Positions 1 to 8,874 of a DNA stretch of 64,000 bases are shown piece by piece. This DNA comes from JBKPNJ01 sp963695705 (GTDB taxonomy: Bacteria; Actinomycetota; Actinomycetes; Propionibacteriales; Nocardioidaceae): the NCBI GenBank assembly GCA_963695705.1, contig CAVOHB010000014.1, positions 45,336 to 109,335 on the forward strand. Direction: 5' to 3'. Both the position numbers and the translations under genes were made by a program. How positions within the stretch are numbered: the stretch's first letter is position 1; the number at the start of each line of letters is the position of its first letter. The notes beneath the pieces are model-generated. The model was not told the origin of the DNA, ran no database searches, and saw nothing but the letters and a program-made list of their open reading frames with translations.

Positions 1-1016
1 ATACCCCGTCGGCGAGGAGCGTCGGAGCGGCCGCGAGCGATGGCCGCATAGTGTTCAGCGACTTCCAGACCGGGCAGGTCTACACGGTCAACCCCGACGG
101 GTCCGCCCTCGTGCAGGTCACGCACCTGAACCCCGGCCAGTTCGCGACTCAGCCTCAGTGGGGTCCGGAAGGCAGGCGGATCGTCTTCGCTGCGAACCTC
201 CGGGGTAGCTTCCGCCTCTACGTCATGAGCGCCTCCGGCGCCCATCTGCGCCGTGTCGCGCTCGACGGACACGGATACGACAACTTCACTCCCACCTTCT
301 CCAACAACGGCCGACGGATCCTCTACACCCGCTGTCGACCGGACCCTCCCGGCGGCTGCGCCATCTACTCGATCAGGGCCGACGGCACCGGGCGGCGCCC
401 CCTCACCCACTATCGCGAGCGCATCCGTGAGGGCGAGGACTTCTTCCCCGCCGTGTCACCGAACGGTCGCTTAATTGCCTTCACTCGGTTCGACACCGGC
501 GGCGTGCTGGCGCAGGTCTGGGTGATGCGCTCCGACGGGGCGCGCGCACACTCGATCACGCCGGTGCGGCTCGAAGGGGGGCAGCCACGATGGACACCCG
601 ATGGCAGACACCTGCTGATCGTGAACAACGCCGCACACCTCGGTGACAGCGTTTACCGGGTACGTCCCGACGGCTCCCGGCTGCGCCTCCTCACCACCCC
701 CCGGTGGCCGAACAATGACCTGTTTCCGGCACCCTCGTCCCGCGGCGACAGGATCGCGTTCGCGAGCGACCGCACACATCGAGACCTGTGCTGCGTGGAG
801 CTGTACGTCATGCGCAGCAACGGCGGCGGCGAGCACATGGTCAATACCGGCCAGCATGGGGTCGTGTTCCCGGACTGGGGATCCGCACCACTCCTGCCCG
901 CTTCGGCAGCGACCCCCGAGGCCGATCTCGCGCCTCCACTGACAGGGCGGCAGGCGCTGGCTGCGAAGGCAGCGATGCTGCGGCTCGGGGGCTGGACGGG
1001 CTATCGGACCCGTTGA
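1..1016 (+). CDS. TolB-like beta-propeller protein (5' end outside window)
   Basis: The frame is open from the window edge. A GTG at 51 is the first start inside, but the codons before it already read as propeller sequence (DGRIVFSDFQTG), so the real start lies upstream. About six PD40/WD40-like blades are visible, each with an N-P-D-G or S-P-N-G-R turn followed by a short strand such as RIVF, RILY or LIAF. TolB/PD40 propellers are usually periplasmic or secreted protein-binding domains. No enzyme domain follows: the last 40 residues are a low-complexity Ala/Leu tail. The partner is unknown. The fold is clear, the function is not. Confidence 0.8.
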   Translation, partial: TPSARSVGAAASDGRIVFSDFQTGQVYTVNPDGSALVQVTHLNPGQFATQPQWGPEGRRIVFAANLRGSFRLYVMSASGAHLRRVALDGHGYDNFTPTFSNNGRRILYTRCRPDPPGGCAIYSIRADGTGRRPLTHYRERIREGEDFFPAVSPNGRLIAFTRFDTGGVLAQVWVMRSDGARAHSITPVRLEGGQPRWTPDGRHLLIVNNAAHLGDSVYRVRPDGSRLRLLTTPRWPNNDLFPAPSSRGDRIAFASDRTHRDLCCVELYVMRSNGGGEHMVNTGQHGVVFPDWGSAPLLPASAATPEADLAPPLTGRQALAAKAAMLRLGGWTGYRTR

Positions 1017-1069
1017 GCGATCGGCCGTGCGGCCGCGCTGACCGGCCCTCCCCGGCGTACCATGCACCG

Positions 1070-1642
1070 GTGATCCGCGACCTGTACCGAAGGGCTCTCG
1101 TTGGTTCAGCGGCTGCGGGTCTCGGCTACTACCTGACCGTGACCGGCAAGCTCACGCTCGACACTGGTTTGGCCCGGCGGGTTCGCCCACTCGGGCCATT
1201 GACGATTAGCGTCGCTGCGCCGGTCGAGGTTGTCTTCGATGTCATCGCGCAGCCCTACCTAGGCCGGACTCCTCGAGCGATGTCCGGAAAGCTGCGCGTG
1301 CTCGAGCGTGGCAGCAACATGGTGCTCGCCGAGCACTACACACCAGTCCACGGAAGAAGGATCACGGCGACGACACTGGAAACCGTGACCTTCGAACGGC
1401 CGCACCTGATCGGTTTCCACCTCGTGCGAGGGCCAGTCCCGCACGTGACCGAGCGCTTCGACCTCACCGAACAGGATGGCAACACCACCCTGACCTACAG
1501 CGGCGAGCTGGGCACCGATTTCGGTGCAGTGGGCGCGTGGTGGGGCGATCGAGTAGCCGCGCCGTGGGAGGCGGCAGTTCAGGCATCGTTCGAACAAATC
1601 CGCGCCGAAGCCGAGCGACGATTCATCGCCAAGTCAGGCTGA
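1070..1642 (+). CDS. SRPBCC (START/polyketide-cyclase-like) family protein
   Basis: This 190-residue protein starts at GTG 1070; the longer open frame back to 788 overlaps the end of the propeller gene and is not protein-like. After a hydrophobic N-terminal stretch (ALVGSAAAGLGYYLTV, about residues 8-25) comes a SRPBCC-like domain: a first strand TISVAAPVEVVFDVI, then alternating strands (MVLAEHY, ITATTLETVTF, LIGFHLVRG), a TERFDLTE strand and a long C-terminal helix. SRPBCC proteins hold hydrophobic ligands in a helix-grip cavity. The N-terminal helix suggests membrane anchoring. Ligand unknown. It follows the propeller gene by about 50 bp and could share its transcript. Confidence 0.7.
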   Translation: MIRDLYRRALVGSAAAGLGYYLTVTGKLTLDTGLARRVRPLGPLTISVAAPVEVVFDVIAQPYLGRTPRAMSGKLRVLERGSNMVLAEHYTPVHGRRITATTLETVTFERPHLIGFHLVRGPVPHVTERFDLTEQDGNTTLTYSGELGTDFGAVGAWWGDRVAAPWEAAVQASFEQIRAEAERRFIAKSG

Positions 1643-1716
1643 CAGACCACCCGGGCTCAGCATGCGGCGACGAGCGGTGCCGTCCACCGCTCGTCGCCGC
1701 GCCGTGCAGGTGACCG

Positions 1717-2514
1717 CTAGAGCACCAGGGCCAGGACCACCCCGACGGTCAGGAAGCTCGGAGCGGTGTGCGTGATGAGCCCCATCCATGTGCTCTGGAA
1801 ACGCCTGGTGGCATAGGCCTGGTTCACGATGCCGTCGATCAGCGTGGCGGGCATACTCCACGGCTGGTGCAGGTGGTACAGCGTGAACAGCGTGCCGCTT
1901 GCCACGAAGTCGCCCCGGCCGAAGACCGCCCGCATCCGTGGCAGCAGCAGCCCACGGAAGACCAGCTCCTCGGCGATCGGGGCCAGGAAGGCAACCGCTA
2001 CGAGCATCGCGAAGCCGACCCAGTTCCCGCTGAAGTAGTCCTTGACCCGGTCGGTCAGGATCGCGTTGGGGAAGTCCCTGGGCAGCGGGCCGGTCGGGTC
2101 GATGGGCAGTGCGTTCACCGCAGCGGAGAGGAGGACGAAGGGCAGCACCCACCACCAGACCCCTCCGCCCACACGTCCGCTCTTCGGGTCCTTCGGCGCC
2201 CGCAGCCACAGGGCGTCGCGCACACGCGGCCAGGCGAGGGACCCCTGTTCCCGCCGGACCAGGATCAAGACGAGCACGATCATCCAGATGAGCCCGGCGT
2301 TGAAGCAGATCAGCAGCGCGTCGATGAACGGGTCACGGCTGTTCAGGTGATGGCTGAGCCAGGGGGCGACGATCCAGCCGAGGATGCTCATCGGGATCGT
2401 CACCGCCGCCCACACGCCGAGGATCCGGCGGAGGGAGTACTGCGGCAGGTCCGTGCGGTCGATCTCCGCGCCCGTCGTGCGGGGTGCGGTCGGGTGTGAT
2501 GCCGTGCTGGTCAT
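1717..2514 (-). CDS. CPBP family intramembrane glutamic protease
   Basis: This 265-residue polytopic membrane protein carries the CPBP (Abi/CAAX protease) signature: motif 1 EELVFRG with Glu182, Glu183 and Arg187, motif 2 around YHLHQPW (His214/His216), and a later His in LITHTAPS. About seven hydrophobic segments are visible. CPBP members cleave within or next to membranes, and include CAAX-processing enzymes and bacteriocin-immunity proteins; the substrate here is unknown. The gene is divergent from the sensor kinase at 2676, leaving about 160 bp for both promoters. Confidence 0.85.
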   Translation of the reverse strand: MTSTASHPTAPRTTGAEIDRTDLPQYSLRRILGVWAAVTIPMSILGWIVAPWLSHHLNSRDPFIDALLICFNAGLIWMIVLVLILVRREQGSLAWPRVRDALWLRAPKDPKSGRVGGGVWWWVLPFVLLSAAVNALPIDPTGPLPRDFPNAILTDRVKDYFSGNWVGFAMLVAVAFLAPIAEELVFRGLLLPRMRAVFGRGDFVASGTLFTLYHLHQPWSMPATLIDGIVNQAYATRRFQSTWMGLITHTAPSFLTVGVVLALVL

Positions 2515-2675
2515 GGCGTTCGCCCTCCGGTAAGTCGGTCGATGTGGTGACGCTATGGACCTGCACGGTGCGTTGTCGTCGGCCGATGGCTGGATTTCGA
2601 GCTCCCACCAGCGGCCGATTCCGGCTCTGACTTTGGTCGGACGCGCTGCGCGAGCCGCTGCGCTACGTTCGGCGC

Positions 2676-3842
2676 GTGGCCCGGCTCTGGTCGTTCGCGC
2701 GCAGCCACGCGTTCGAACTCGTCATCGTGATCGCGGCACTCGGGACCGCGCTCGACGTCGCCTTCCGGGACGACCCACTGCGTGCTCCACGCACGACGCC
2801 GTGGTTCGCCGTGCCGGCGGCGGCGATTACCGTACTGCTGCTGCTCGGGCGCCGCCGCTGGCCGTTCGGCGCACCGGCGGCCGTCTGGGTGCTGGCCGCC
2901 GCGGTCACATTCGTGGACGGCCGGCTTCTTGTCTTCACTGCCGGCGCCACCGGGGCGGGGATGGCCGCGTCGTTCCTGCTGGGTGAGGTCGAGGGCGTCG
3001 GTCGGGCGCGGATCGGGCTGGCGATCGTGCTCAGCGGCGCGGCGATCGTGGTCTACAACGACCCGAACCACGCGGAGGCCGACCTGCTCTTCGTCCCGGT
3101 GCCGTTCGCGTTCGCCTGGCTGGCCGGTGCGGCCGTACGCGACCGGGGTGCGCGCGCCGAGGCGGCGGAGGAGCTCGCGCGCCGGGCCGAACTCGAACGC
3201 GAGGCGACGGCGCGCGTGGCGGTGGCAGAGGAGCGGGCACGCATCGCACGCGAGCTGCACGACATCGTCGCCCACGCCGTCAGCGTGATCGTGCTCCAGG
3301 TCGGCGCAGTCCGACACAACCTGCCGGACACGCTGGACGAGGACAAGGAGGCACTTCGAGGCGTCGAGCAGACCGGTCGCACGGCATTGACGGAGATGCG
3401 CCGCCTGCTCGGTGCGACGCGCCGCGACGGGAAGGACCTCGACCTCGCCCCGCAGCCTGGACTGCGGAACCTCGACATGTTGCTCGACGAGGTCCGCCGG
3501 GCCGGACTTCCGGTGCGGCTGCATGTCGACGGCGAGCCGGTGCCATTGCCACGCACGCTGGACCTCTCGGCCTACCGGATCGTGCAGGAGGGGTTGACGA
3601 ACGCACTCAGGCACGCGCACGCCAGCCACGCCGACGTGCTGGTCCGGTACGGGTCCGACCAGCTGCGGATCGACGTGCGCGACGACGGGCGCGCCGGCTC
3701 CTCCGGCGATGGGCTCGGCCACGGCCTGGTAGGGGTGCGTGAGCGCGTGAAGATCTACGGCGGGGAGATGTCGGCCGGTGCCGCCGACGGTGGCGGCTTC
3801 CTACTCACCACCTGCTTCCCACTCGACGGCGGCCCACGATGA
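2676..3842 (+). CDS. Sensor histidine kinase, DesK/HisKA_3 class
   Basis: The 388-residue kinase starts at GTG 2676. Residues about 10-165 hold several transmembrane segments with no large extracellular domain. A coiled-coil stretch rich in Ala/Glu/Arg (about 165-190) leads into the HisKA_3 box ARELHDIVAHAVSV with phosphoacceptor His195. The HATPase_c domain follows, with Asn309 in EGLTNALRHA, a DDG box and GLVGVRERV. The small membrane sensor suggests detection of membrane or envelope state, as in DesK and LiaS, but the signal is not visible. Its last bases overlap the start of the response regulator (ATGA), so the two are translationally coupled and surely a pair. Confidence 0.92.
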   Translation: MARLWSFARSHAFELVIVIAALGTALDVAFRDDPLRAPRTTPWFAVPAAAITVLLLLGRRRWPFGAPAAVWVLAAAVTFVDGRLLVFTAGATGAGMAASFLLGEVEGVGRARIGLAIVLSGAAIVVYNDPNHAEADLLFVPVPFAFAWLAGAAVRDRGARAEAAEELARRAELEREATARVAVAEERARIARELHDIVAHAVSVIVLQVGAVRHNLPDTLDEDKEALRGVEQTGRTALTEMRRLLGATRRDGKDLDLAPQPGLRNLDMLLDEVRRAGLPVRLHVDGEPVPLPRTLDLSAYRIVQEGLTNALRHAHASHADVLVRYGSDQLRIDVRDDGRAGSSGDGLGHGLVGVRERVKIYGGEMSAGAADGGGFLLTTCFPLDGGPR

Positions 3843-4514
3843 CCATCCGCGTTCTCGTCGCCGACGACCAGGCGATGGTCCGCGCCGGCTTCCGCATGCT
3901 GCTGGCCCACGAGGCGGACATCGACGTGGTGGCCGAGGCTCGCAACGGCCTCGAAGCGGTGGACATGGCCGCCCGCTACGATCCGACGGTAGTCCTGATG
4001 GACATCCGGATGCCCGAGCTCGACGGTATCGAGGCCACCCGCCGGATCCTTGCCGCCAACCAGCTCGCCCGCATCCTGATCCTCACGACGTTCGACCTCG
4101 ACGAGTACGTGTACGAAGCGCTCAGCGCCGGCGCCAGCGGCTTCGTGCTCAAGGACGACCCGCCGGAGAGCCTGATCGCTGCCATCCATACCGTCGCTGC
4201 CGGCGACGCGCTTCTGTCAGCAACGGTCACCAGACGGGTGATCCAGCAGTTCACCCGCCTCCCGCGCGCCAAGACGCCCAAGGGAGCTCGGCGAGCTCAC
4301 CTCGCGCGAGCACGACGTGCTCCGGCTGATCGCGCGCGGGCTGTCCAACGCGGAGATCGCGCGCGAGATGTACATCAGCGAGGGAACGGTCAAGACACAC
4401 GTCACGCACATCCTGCAGAAGCTCAATCTCCGAGACCGTGTCCAAGCTGTGGTGCTCGCGTACGAGACGGGCCTCGTCGACAACGACAGCCGCCGGCCGG
4501 GCTCTGGTGACTAG
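3839..4514 (+). CDS. NarL/LuxR-family response regulator (one-base frameshift as sequenced)
   Basis: The receiver domain (about residues 1-120) has Asp55 in LMDIRMP and Lys105 in FVLKDD. Around residue 148 the frame runs into meaningless sequence. One frame over, a perfect LuxR helix-turn-helix continues (GELTSREHDVLRLIARG, then NAEIAREMYISEGTVKTHV) to a stop at 4514. Removing one G from the GGG run at 4282-4284 joins the halves into a normal 224-residue regulator. As sequenced, the product would lose DNA binding. Both halves are well conserved, so a sequencing error is more likely than decay. It is the partner of the kinase just upstream. Confidence 0.88.
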
Positions 4515-4918
4515 CACGCTCCCGTGATGCTCGCGTCGCTCATGCTCGGTCATGATTGTCCAGGTTCCGGCGCGTGCGCAGTTCGACCGAGCGTGAGCGG
4601 GCATGGCGATTGCTGACATTCCACTCCGCAGTCGTGACGGCCTTGCCAGACTGCCGACAAGCGTCCCCCGCCTGAGCCCTCCCCCGTGCTCGGGCCGGGG
4701 GCGCCCTTTTGTGCCGGACTGCACAAATGGGGAGAGAGCGGGCGGATAGTCGGATAACCGCGCTCACTGCGATACCTGTCGGGGGATGGCCGCGGTCACC
4801 CGATGTTCGCTCGGAATCCGTGCCATGGAGGAAGGGTCCTCACCAGCCGCCGTGCATCGATCTTGACGCCGCACCGTCCCGACGATTGAATGCCCATACA
4901 ACAATAGAGGAGCACACG
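4515..4918. other. 404-bp intergenic region with two hairpin/palindrome signals
   Basis: No convincing gene is present. A GC-rich stem (CCCCCG at 4681-4686 pairing with CGGGGG at 4696-4701), followed shortly by TTTT, resembles an intrinsic terminator, though it lies 170 bp after the response regulator. Directly after it is a perfect 7-bp inverted repeat, TTTGTGC-CGGACT-GCACAAA at 4708-4727, which could be a protein-binding site for the downstream GYD gene. Confidence 0.4.
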
Positions 4919-5242
4919 ATGCCCAAGTACCTGATCAAAGCGTCCTATAGCACCGAAGGCATCAAGGGTGTCATGAAGGGCGGCGGCACCGCTCGAGTAG
5001 ACGCGGTGAAGCATGCCCTCGAAAGTGTGGGCGGCACGGTTGAGTCGTTCTATTTCGCCTTTGGCGGCGACGACGTCTACGTCACGGTTGATGGTCCCAA
5101 CAATGCTGCGGCGGCTGCGATGGCCGCGGCAGTCGGCTCATCGGGAGCACTTGCCCGGTACGAGACGGTGGTACTCCTCACCGCGGCTGAGATCGACGAC
5201 GCGATGCAGATGGCTGTCAACTACGCCCCGCCTGGCTCCTAG
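4919..5242 (+). CDS. GYD domain-containing protein
   Basis: A 107-residue protein starting at ATG 4919, chosen because AGAGGAG lies about seven bases upstream; the longer frame to 4709 has no such signal. The sequence MPKYLIKASYSTEGIKGVMK is typical of GYD proteins, named for the Gly-Tyr-Asp-type motif around FYFAFGGDDVYV. These are small ferredoxin-fold cytosolic proteins of unknown function, often found singly in actinobacterial and proteobacterial genomes. The middle has an Ala-rich stretch (NNAAAAAMAAAV). A palindrome lies about 190 bp upstream (4708-4727). No partner gene can be inferred. Confidence 0.85.
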   Translation: MPKYLIKASYSTEGIKGVMKGGGTARVDAVKHALESVGGTVESFYFAFGGDDVYVTVDGPNNAAAAAMAAAVGSSGALARYETVVLLTAAEIDDAMQMAVNYAPPGS

Positions 5243-5312
5243 GCCGACGGCGGCCCGCTCCCGTTCTTCCTTGCAACCATGCTCAGACCAGGCAGATCCG
5301 TGTGAGGACGAC

Positions 5313-5570
5313 AACACCCAGGCCGTACGCAGACACTCCGTCAACCAGATCTTCCTGACGCTCACCCTGATCTACGTCCTGGTACCGATCCTGATGGTGA
5401 TCCTTTCACTCATTCTGAGACCACAAGTCAACCGGATCGTCAACGTCGTGGTCAGCCTCCTCTACATGATCAGCGTCATCGTGTCGTGCATCGTCGAAGT
5501 GATACTCCTCGGCGCCATCGCCCGCTCCGCGTGGAGATGGCCGCCACCCGCGCCCGGAATGGATGGGTAG
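5313..5570 (+). pseudogene. Remnant of a DUF6326-like membrane protein
   Basis: The frame encodes QIFLTLTLIYVLVPILMV, then SLILRPQVNRIVNVVVSL and VEVILLGAIARSAWRWPP. This matches the middle and end of DUF6326-type four-helix membrane proteins as I remember them. The first third of the expected 130-150 residues has no counterpart, no start codon with a ribosome site is seen, and the segment between the last two helices looks shortened. It is probably a decayed gene. Its end overlaps the start of the PIG-L gene. Family recognition is from memory only. Confidence 0.45.
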
Positions 5571-6361
5571 TCGTCGCGTGGATACTCCTCGGAACGTGGA
5601 TCGCATCGGTGATCTCGGCAGCATTCTTGGCATCTGGGCGCACCCCGACGACGAAGCCTGGCTGTCGTCTGGCCTGATGATGCGCGCTGTCGAAGCGGGT
5701 CACCGGGTCGTCTGCGTGACCGCGACCCGCGGCGAATCCGGCTTTCCCGCCGACGACGGCCGTTCCGCGGAGGAGCGGAAGGCTGTCCGCGCGTCCGAGC
5801 TGGACAGCTGCCTGCAGCCTGCTCGGTGTGGACGAGCACTACTACCTCGACTTCGACGACGGCCGCTGTGCCGACGTGCCCGACGACGAAGCCGTGCCAA
5901 GACTGGTCGACATCATTGCCGACGTCACCCCTGACACCGTGTTGAGCTTCGGGCCGGACGGTGCCACCGGGCACTCGGACCACATCAGCACCTGCCGCTG
6001 GACGACTGAGGCCGTCCGGAGATCGGGACCCCAGACGCGGCTCCTGTACGCGACGACGACGAAACGCTGGAACAAGCAGTTCTTCACCGGATTCGACCCA
6101 GCCACGATCTTCATGATCGACGGCTTCGAGCCCGAGCTCCTCGACGAGGCCGACCTGGCCGTGTGGTTCAGCTGCGACCAGAGCCACCTGCCACGCAAGG
6201 TCGCCGCCATGCGCGCTCAGGCAAGCCAGATCGAACCGCTGGTCCAAGCCATGGGAGTGCCGACGTTCGGCCGCCTCGTCCAAGAGGAGTTCTTCCGGTC
6301 ACCGACACCCGAAGACGCAGAGACTATCGAGCGGATGCGACTCCAGACCGCACCGCGCTAG
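5563..6361 (+). CDS. PIG-L family deacetylase (one-base frameshift as sequenced)
   Basis: The N-terminal part has the PIG-L zinc motif AHPDDEAW (about residues 28-35) and the following helix GLMMRAVEAGHRVVCVT. The frame breaks at about residue 86; the next frame continues directly with LLGVDEHYYLDF, then the second metal motif GHSDHIST and a C-terminal region typical of the family, ending at 6361. Deleting one C of the CC at 5818-5819 restores a 265-residue protein. PIG-L enzymes are Zn-dependent N-acetylglucosamine deacetylases or amidases of small thiols and glycolipids (MshB/Mca, GlcNAc-PI). The substrate here is open. ATG 5563 is the best start, overlapping the remnant gene. Confidence 0.82.
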
Positions 6362-6405
6362 TGCCGGTCTCACCAGCCGTCGGGTCATGAGCGGCCAGTC
6401 TTGGG

Positions 6406-6439
6406 CACGGGTCAACCCTGAGGCGGACCCGGTGGTCCG
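6406..6439. promoter_or_regulatory. Palindromes upstream of the ABC-2 exporter
   Basis: Two inverted repeats lie side by side about 65-95 bp before the ATP-binding gene. GGGT-CA-ACCC sits inside GGGTCAACCCTGAGG (from 6409), and CGGACC-CGGT-GGTCCG is perfect at 6424-6439. The first resembles the 14-bp palindrome at 40603-40616; both end in AACCCTGAG(/T). They are likely regulator sites for the exporter operon, but the regulator is not known. Confidence 0.4.
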
Positions 6440-6502
6440 ACCCGGGTCGTCTCAGCGGCTTCACCGATGGAGCAGGTGCCTGGGCGCGACCATGCTCCTC
6501 TC

Positions 6503-7447
6503 ATGATCACTATCGAGGCACTCACCAAGAGGTACGGCGCATTCACCGCAATCGACAACGTCGGCTTCACGGCCCGAGCCGGTCGCGTCACCGGCTTCCT
6601 CGGTCCGAACGGGGCCGGCAAGTCGACCACCATGCGCATCATCGTCGGCCTCACCCCACCCACGTCCGGATCCGCCACCATCCGCGGCCGCAGGTTCGCC
6701 GACCTGCCCAACCCGGGCCTCGAGGTCGGCGTGCTGCTCGATGCATCCGCGCAGCACGCTGGCCGGACCGGTCGCGAAATCCTCAGAATCGCCCAGCAGA
6801 CGATGGGCCTGCCCGCTCGTCGCGTCCGGGAGATGCTTAACCTGGTCGCCCTGACCGGCACCGAGGCGGACCGCCGGGTCGGGAACTACTCACTCGGCAT
6901 GCGCCAGCGGCTCGGAATCGGCACCGCGCTGGTGGGTGATCCCGAGGTCCTTGTCCTCGACGAGCCGGCCAACGGGCTCGATCCGGCGGGCATCCGCTGG
7001 ATGAGGGATCTGCTCCGCGGCCACGCGGACCGGGGCGGAACGGTTCTGCTGTCGTCACATCTACTGCACGAGATCGAGATCATCGCCGACGACATCGTGG
7101 TGATCGGCAACGGCAGGATCGTCGCCCAGGGCACCAAGACCGAGCTTCTGCAGGCGGCAGGCACCGTCGTCCGGGCTGCTGATCAGGCAGACCTGGCACG
7201 GGCGCTACGCGTGTCCGGCCTGGCCGCGTCCACCACCGGCGACGGCGCCCTGCTCACCGACGCGGATCCAGCGCTGGTGGGGAAGGTCGCGCTCGCGGCC
7301 CGGATCGCCCTCACCGAGCTGCGTCCGGCCGACGGTGCCGGCCTGGAGGAGATGTTCCTCGAGCTCACCGCCGGCACTGCACGGCCGAGTCAACCGACCG
7401 TTGACGCAGGCACACCGGCCCAGCGAGAAGAAGGAGCAGCGGCATGA
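6503..7447 (+). CDS. ABC transporter ATP-binding protein (ABC-2 exporter type)
   Basis: This 314-residue ATPase starts at ATG 6503; earlier in-frame codons read as intergenic sequence. It has Walker A GPNGAGKST (about 33-41), signature YSLGMRQRLG, Walker B VLVLDEPANGLDPAG and the H-loop LSSHLLHE. The C-terminal 90 residues form the small accessory domain common in DrrA/CcmA-like exporters. The next gene overlaps by 4 bp and supplies the permease, so the pair forms an exporter, perhaps for a drug, lipid or peptide. Palindromes at 6406-6439 suggest regulation of this operon. The nearby two-component system is a candidate regulator by position only. Confidence 0.92.
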   Translation: MITIEALTKRYGAFTAIDNVGFTARAGRVTGFLGPNGAGKSTTMRIIVGLTPPTSGSATIRGRRFADLPNPGLEVGVLLDASAQHAGRTGREILRIAQQTMGLPARRVREMLNLVALTGTEADRRVGNYSLGMRQRLGIGTALVGDPEVLVLDEPANGLDPAGIRWMRDLLRGHADRGGTVLLSSHLLHEIEIIADDIVVIGNGRIVAQGTKTELLQAAGTVVRAADQADLARALRVSGLAASTTGDGALLTDADPALVGKVALAARIALTELRPADGAGLEEMFLELTAGTARPSQPTVDAGTPAQREEGAAA

Positions 7448-8247
7448 CCGCCATCGCCGTCGAGAATGTCCGCACGCCGCGCAGCGTCGCCGAGCGGGTG
7501 CCCCTGTCGCGGCTGGTCCGGGTCGAGCTGCGCAAGATGTTCGACACGCGGTCGGGATTCTGGTTGATGGCGAGCGTCGTCATCTCAGCCGTGCTGGCCA
7601 CCGGCGCGGTGATCCTGTTCGCGCCGGACGACGAGCTGACCTACTCGACCTTCGGGACCGCCATCGGCTTCCCGATGACGGTCATCCTGCCGATGATCGC
7701 GATCCTGTCGGTTACCAGCGAGTGGAGCCAGCGCAGCGGCCTGACGACGTTCACGCTCGTCCCGCAGCGTGGCCGCGTCATCCTGGCGAAGGCGGTCTCG
7801 GCAGTCGCGGTGGGTGTCGTGTCGATGCTGTTGGCTTTCGCGATCGGCGCGGTCGGCAACGTGGTGGGCACGGCGATCACGGGCACCGGCACTGTGTGGG
7901 ACGCATCGGTCGTGGATGTGCTCTACATCGTGCTCGGCAACGTCCTCGGTCTGTTGAGCGGCTTCATGCTCGGCACGCTGATCCGCAACTCGCCGGGCGC
8001 CATCGTGGCCTACTTCGTGTACTCGTTCGTACTCCCGACCGTCTTCGTCGTCCTGGCCACCAGCCAGGACTGGTTCAGGCACCTGCAGCCATGGGTGGAC
8101 GTCGCCTACGCCCAGTCTGCTCTGTTCACGTTCAACGGTTCCCTGACCGGCGAGCAGTGGGCCAACATCGGCGTGACTGGCGTGATGTGGTTGCTGATCC
8201 CGATGCTGGTCGGGCTCGGACTGGTGATGAGGTCGGAGGTCAAGTAG
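7444..8247 (+). CDS. ABC-2 type transporter permease
   Basis: A 267-residue membrane protein whose ATG overlaps the stop of the ATPase gene (ATGA). After a cytosolic N-terminus (VPLSRLVRVELRKMFDTRSG, a typical permease coupling region), about six hydrophobic segments follow, including LMASVVISAVLATGAVILF, VVSMLLAFAIGAVGNVVG and WLLIPMLVGLGLVM. It forms the membrane channel of the exporter with the ATPase upstream. The family does not reveal a substrate. Confidence 0.9.
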   Translation: MTAIAVENVRTPRSVAERVPLSRLVRVELRKMFDTRSGFWLMASVVISAVLATGAVILFAPDDELTYSTFGTAIGFPMTVILPMIAILSVTSEWSQRSGLTTFTLVPQRGRVILAKAVSAVAVGVVSMLLAFAIGAVGNVVGTAITGTGTVWDASVVDVLYIVLGNVLGLLSGFMLGTLIRNSPGAIVAYFVYSFVLPTVFVVLATSQDWFRHLQPWVDVAYAQSALFTFNGSLTGEQWANIGVTGVMWLLIPMLVGLGLVMRSEVK

Positions 8248-8325
8248 GCAGGGTGACGTCTGCCCGAGCACAGAACCGGCCGCCTGGCGCCCAGGATCCC
8301 GCCCGTCCGACTGCCGGCATTTTGA

Positions 8326-8742
8326 TCAGGCGGGCGGGGCCTCTGGCGGCTTGTACAGCTCGCGCACAGCCTCTTCGATGTCGCCGCCGCTCACGTCGAC
8401 CGGTTCCATGTACAAACGGCCCTCGGCGACCAGGCCGTCACGAATGACGAAGATCGTGACACCGCGCATCTCGAACGGCGAACCGTCCGTGTGATGACCG
8501 CGCCAGACCCACTCGCCCCACTCGGTATTGCCGTCGACCGATGCCGCAACCAGCTCTGAGCTGAAATCCGGAACGCCCTCGAAGACCGACGTCCAGTTTG
8601 CGAGCACCTGCGCACGCCCGCCGAAGCCACGACCTGGGTGCACAGGTTGGGCGCTCTGATAGTCCTCGGCGAACAGCGCTGCCATCACTTCGGCATCATG
8701 GGAGTTCTGCGCCTCCATCAGGCGTTCCTGCGTGCTGGGCAT
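8326..8742 (-). CDS. Nuclear transport factor 2 (SnoaL-like) family protein
   Basis: A 138-residue protein with the start placed at ATG 8742, because the longer frame adds low-complexity sequence. MPSTQERLMEAQNSHDAEVMAALFAEDYQSAQPVHPGRGFGGR shows the usual SnoaL/NTF2 opening: a helix, the ALFAEDY turn and a GG-R region. The strand WGEWVWRGHHTDGSPFEMRG and a final IRDGLVAEGRLYME sheet follow. Cone-shaped NTF2-like proteins are either small-molecule isomerases and cyclases or simple binding proteins; nothing here separates these. Convergent with the ABC permease. Confidence 0.75.
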   Translation of the reverse strand: MPSTQERLMEAQNSHDAEVMAALFAEDYQSAQPVHPGRGFGGRAQVLANWTSVFEGVPDFSSELVAASVDGNTEWGEWVWRGHHTDGSPFEMRGVTIFVIRDGLVAEGRLYMEPVDVSGGDIEEAVRELYKPPEAPPA

Positions 8743-8874
8743 GGAGTCGAACCTAGCCGACCGGAGCCCGGCTGTCATAGACCCGTGGTGGTGATGTAGA
8801 CAACGCCGGGGCGAGGAGGCCTGCCGGCCTATCGTGCGCGCATCCTTCGAGGGCCTCCTCACAGGCAGGCAGCG

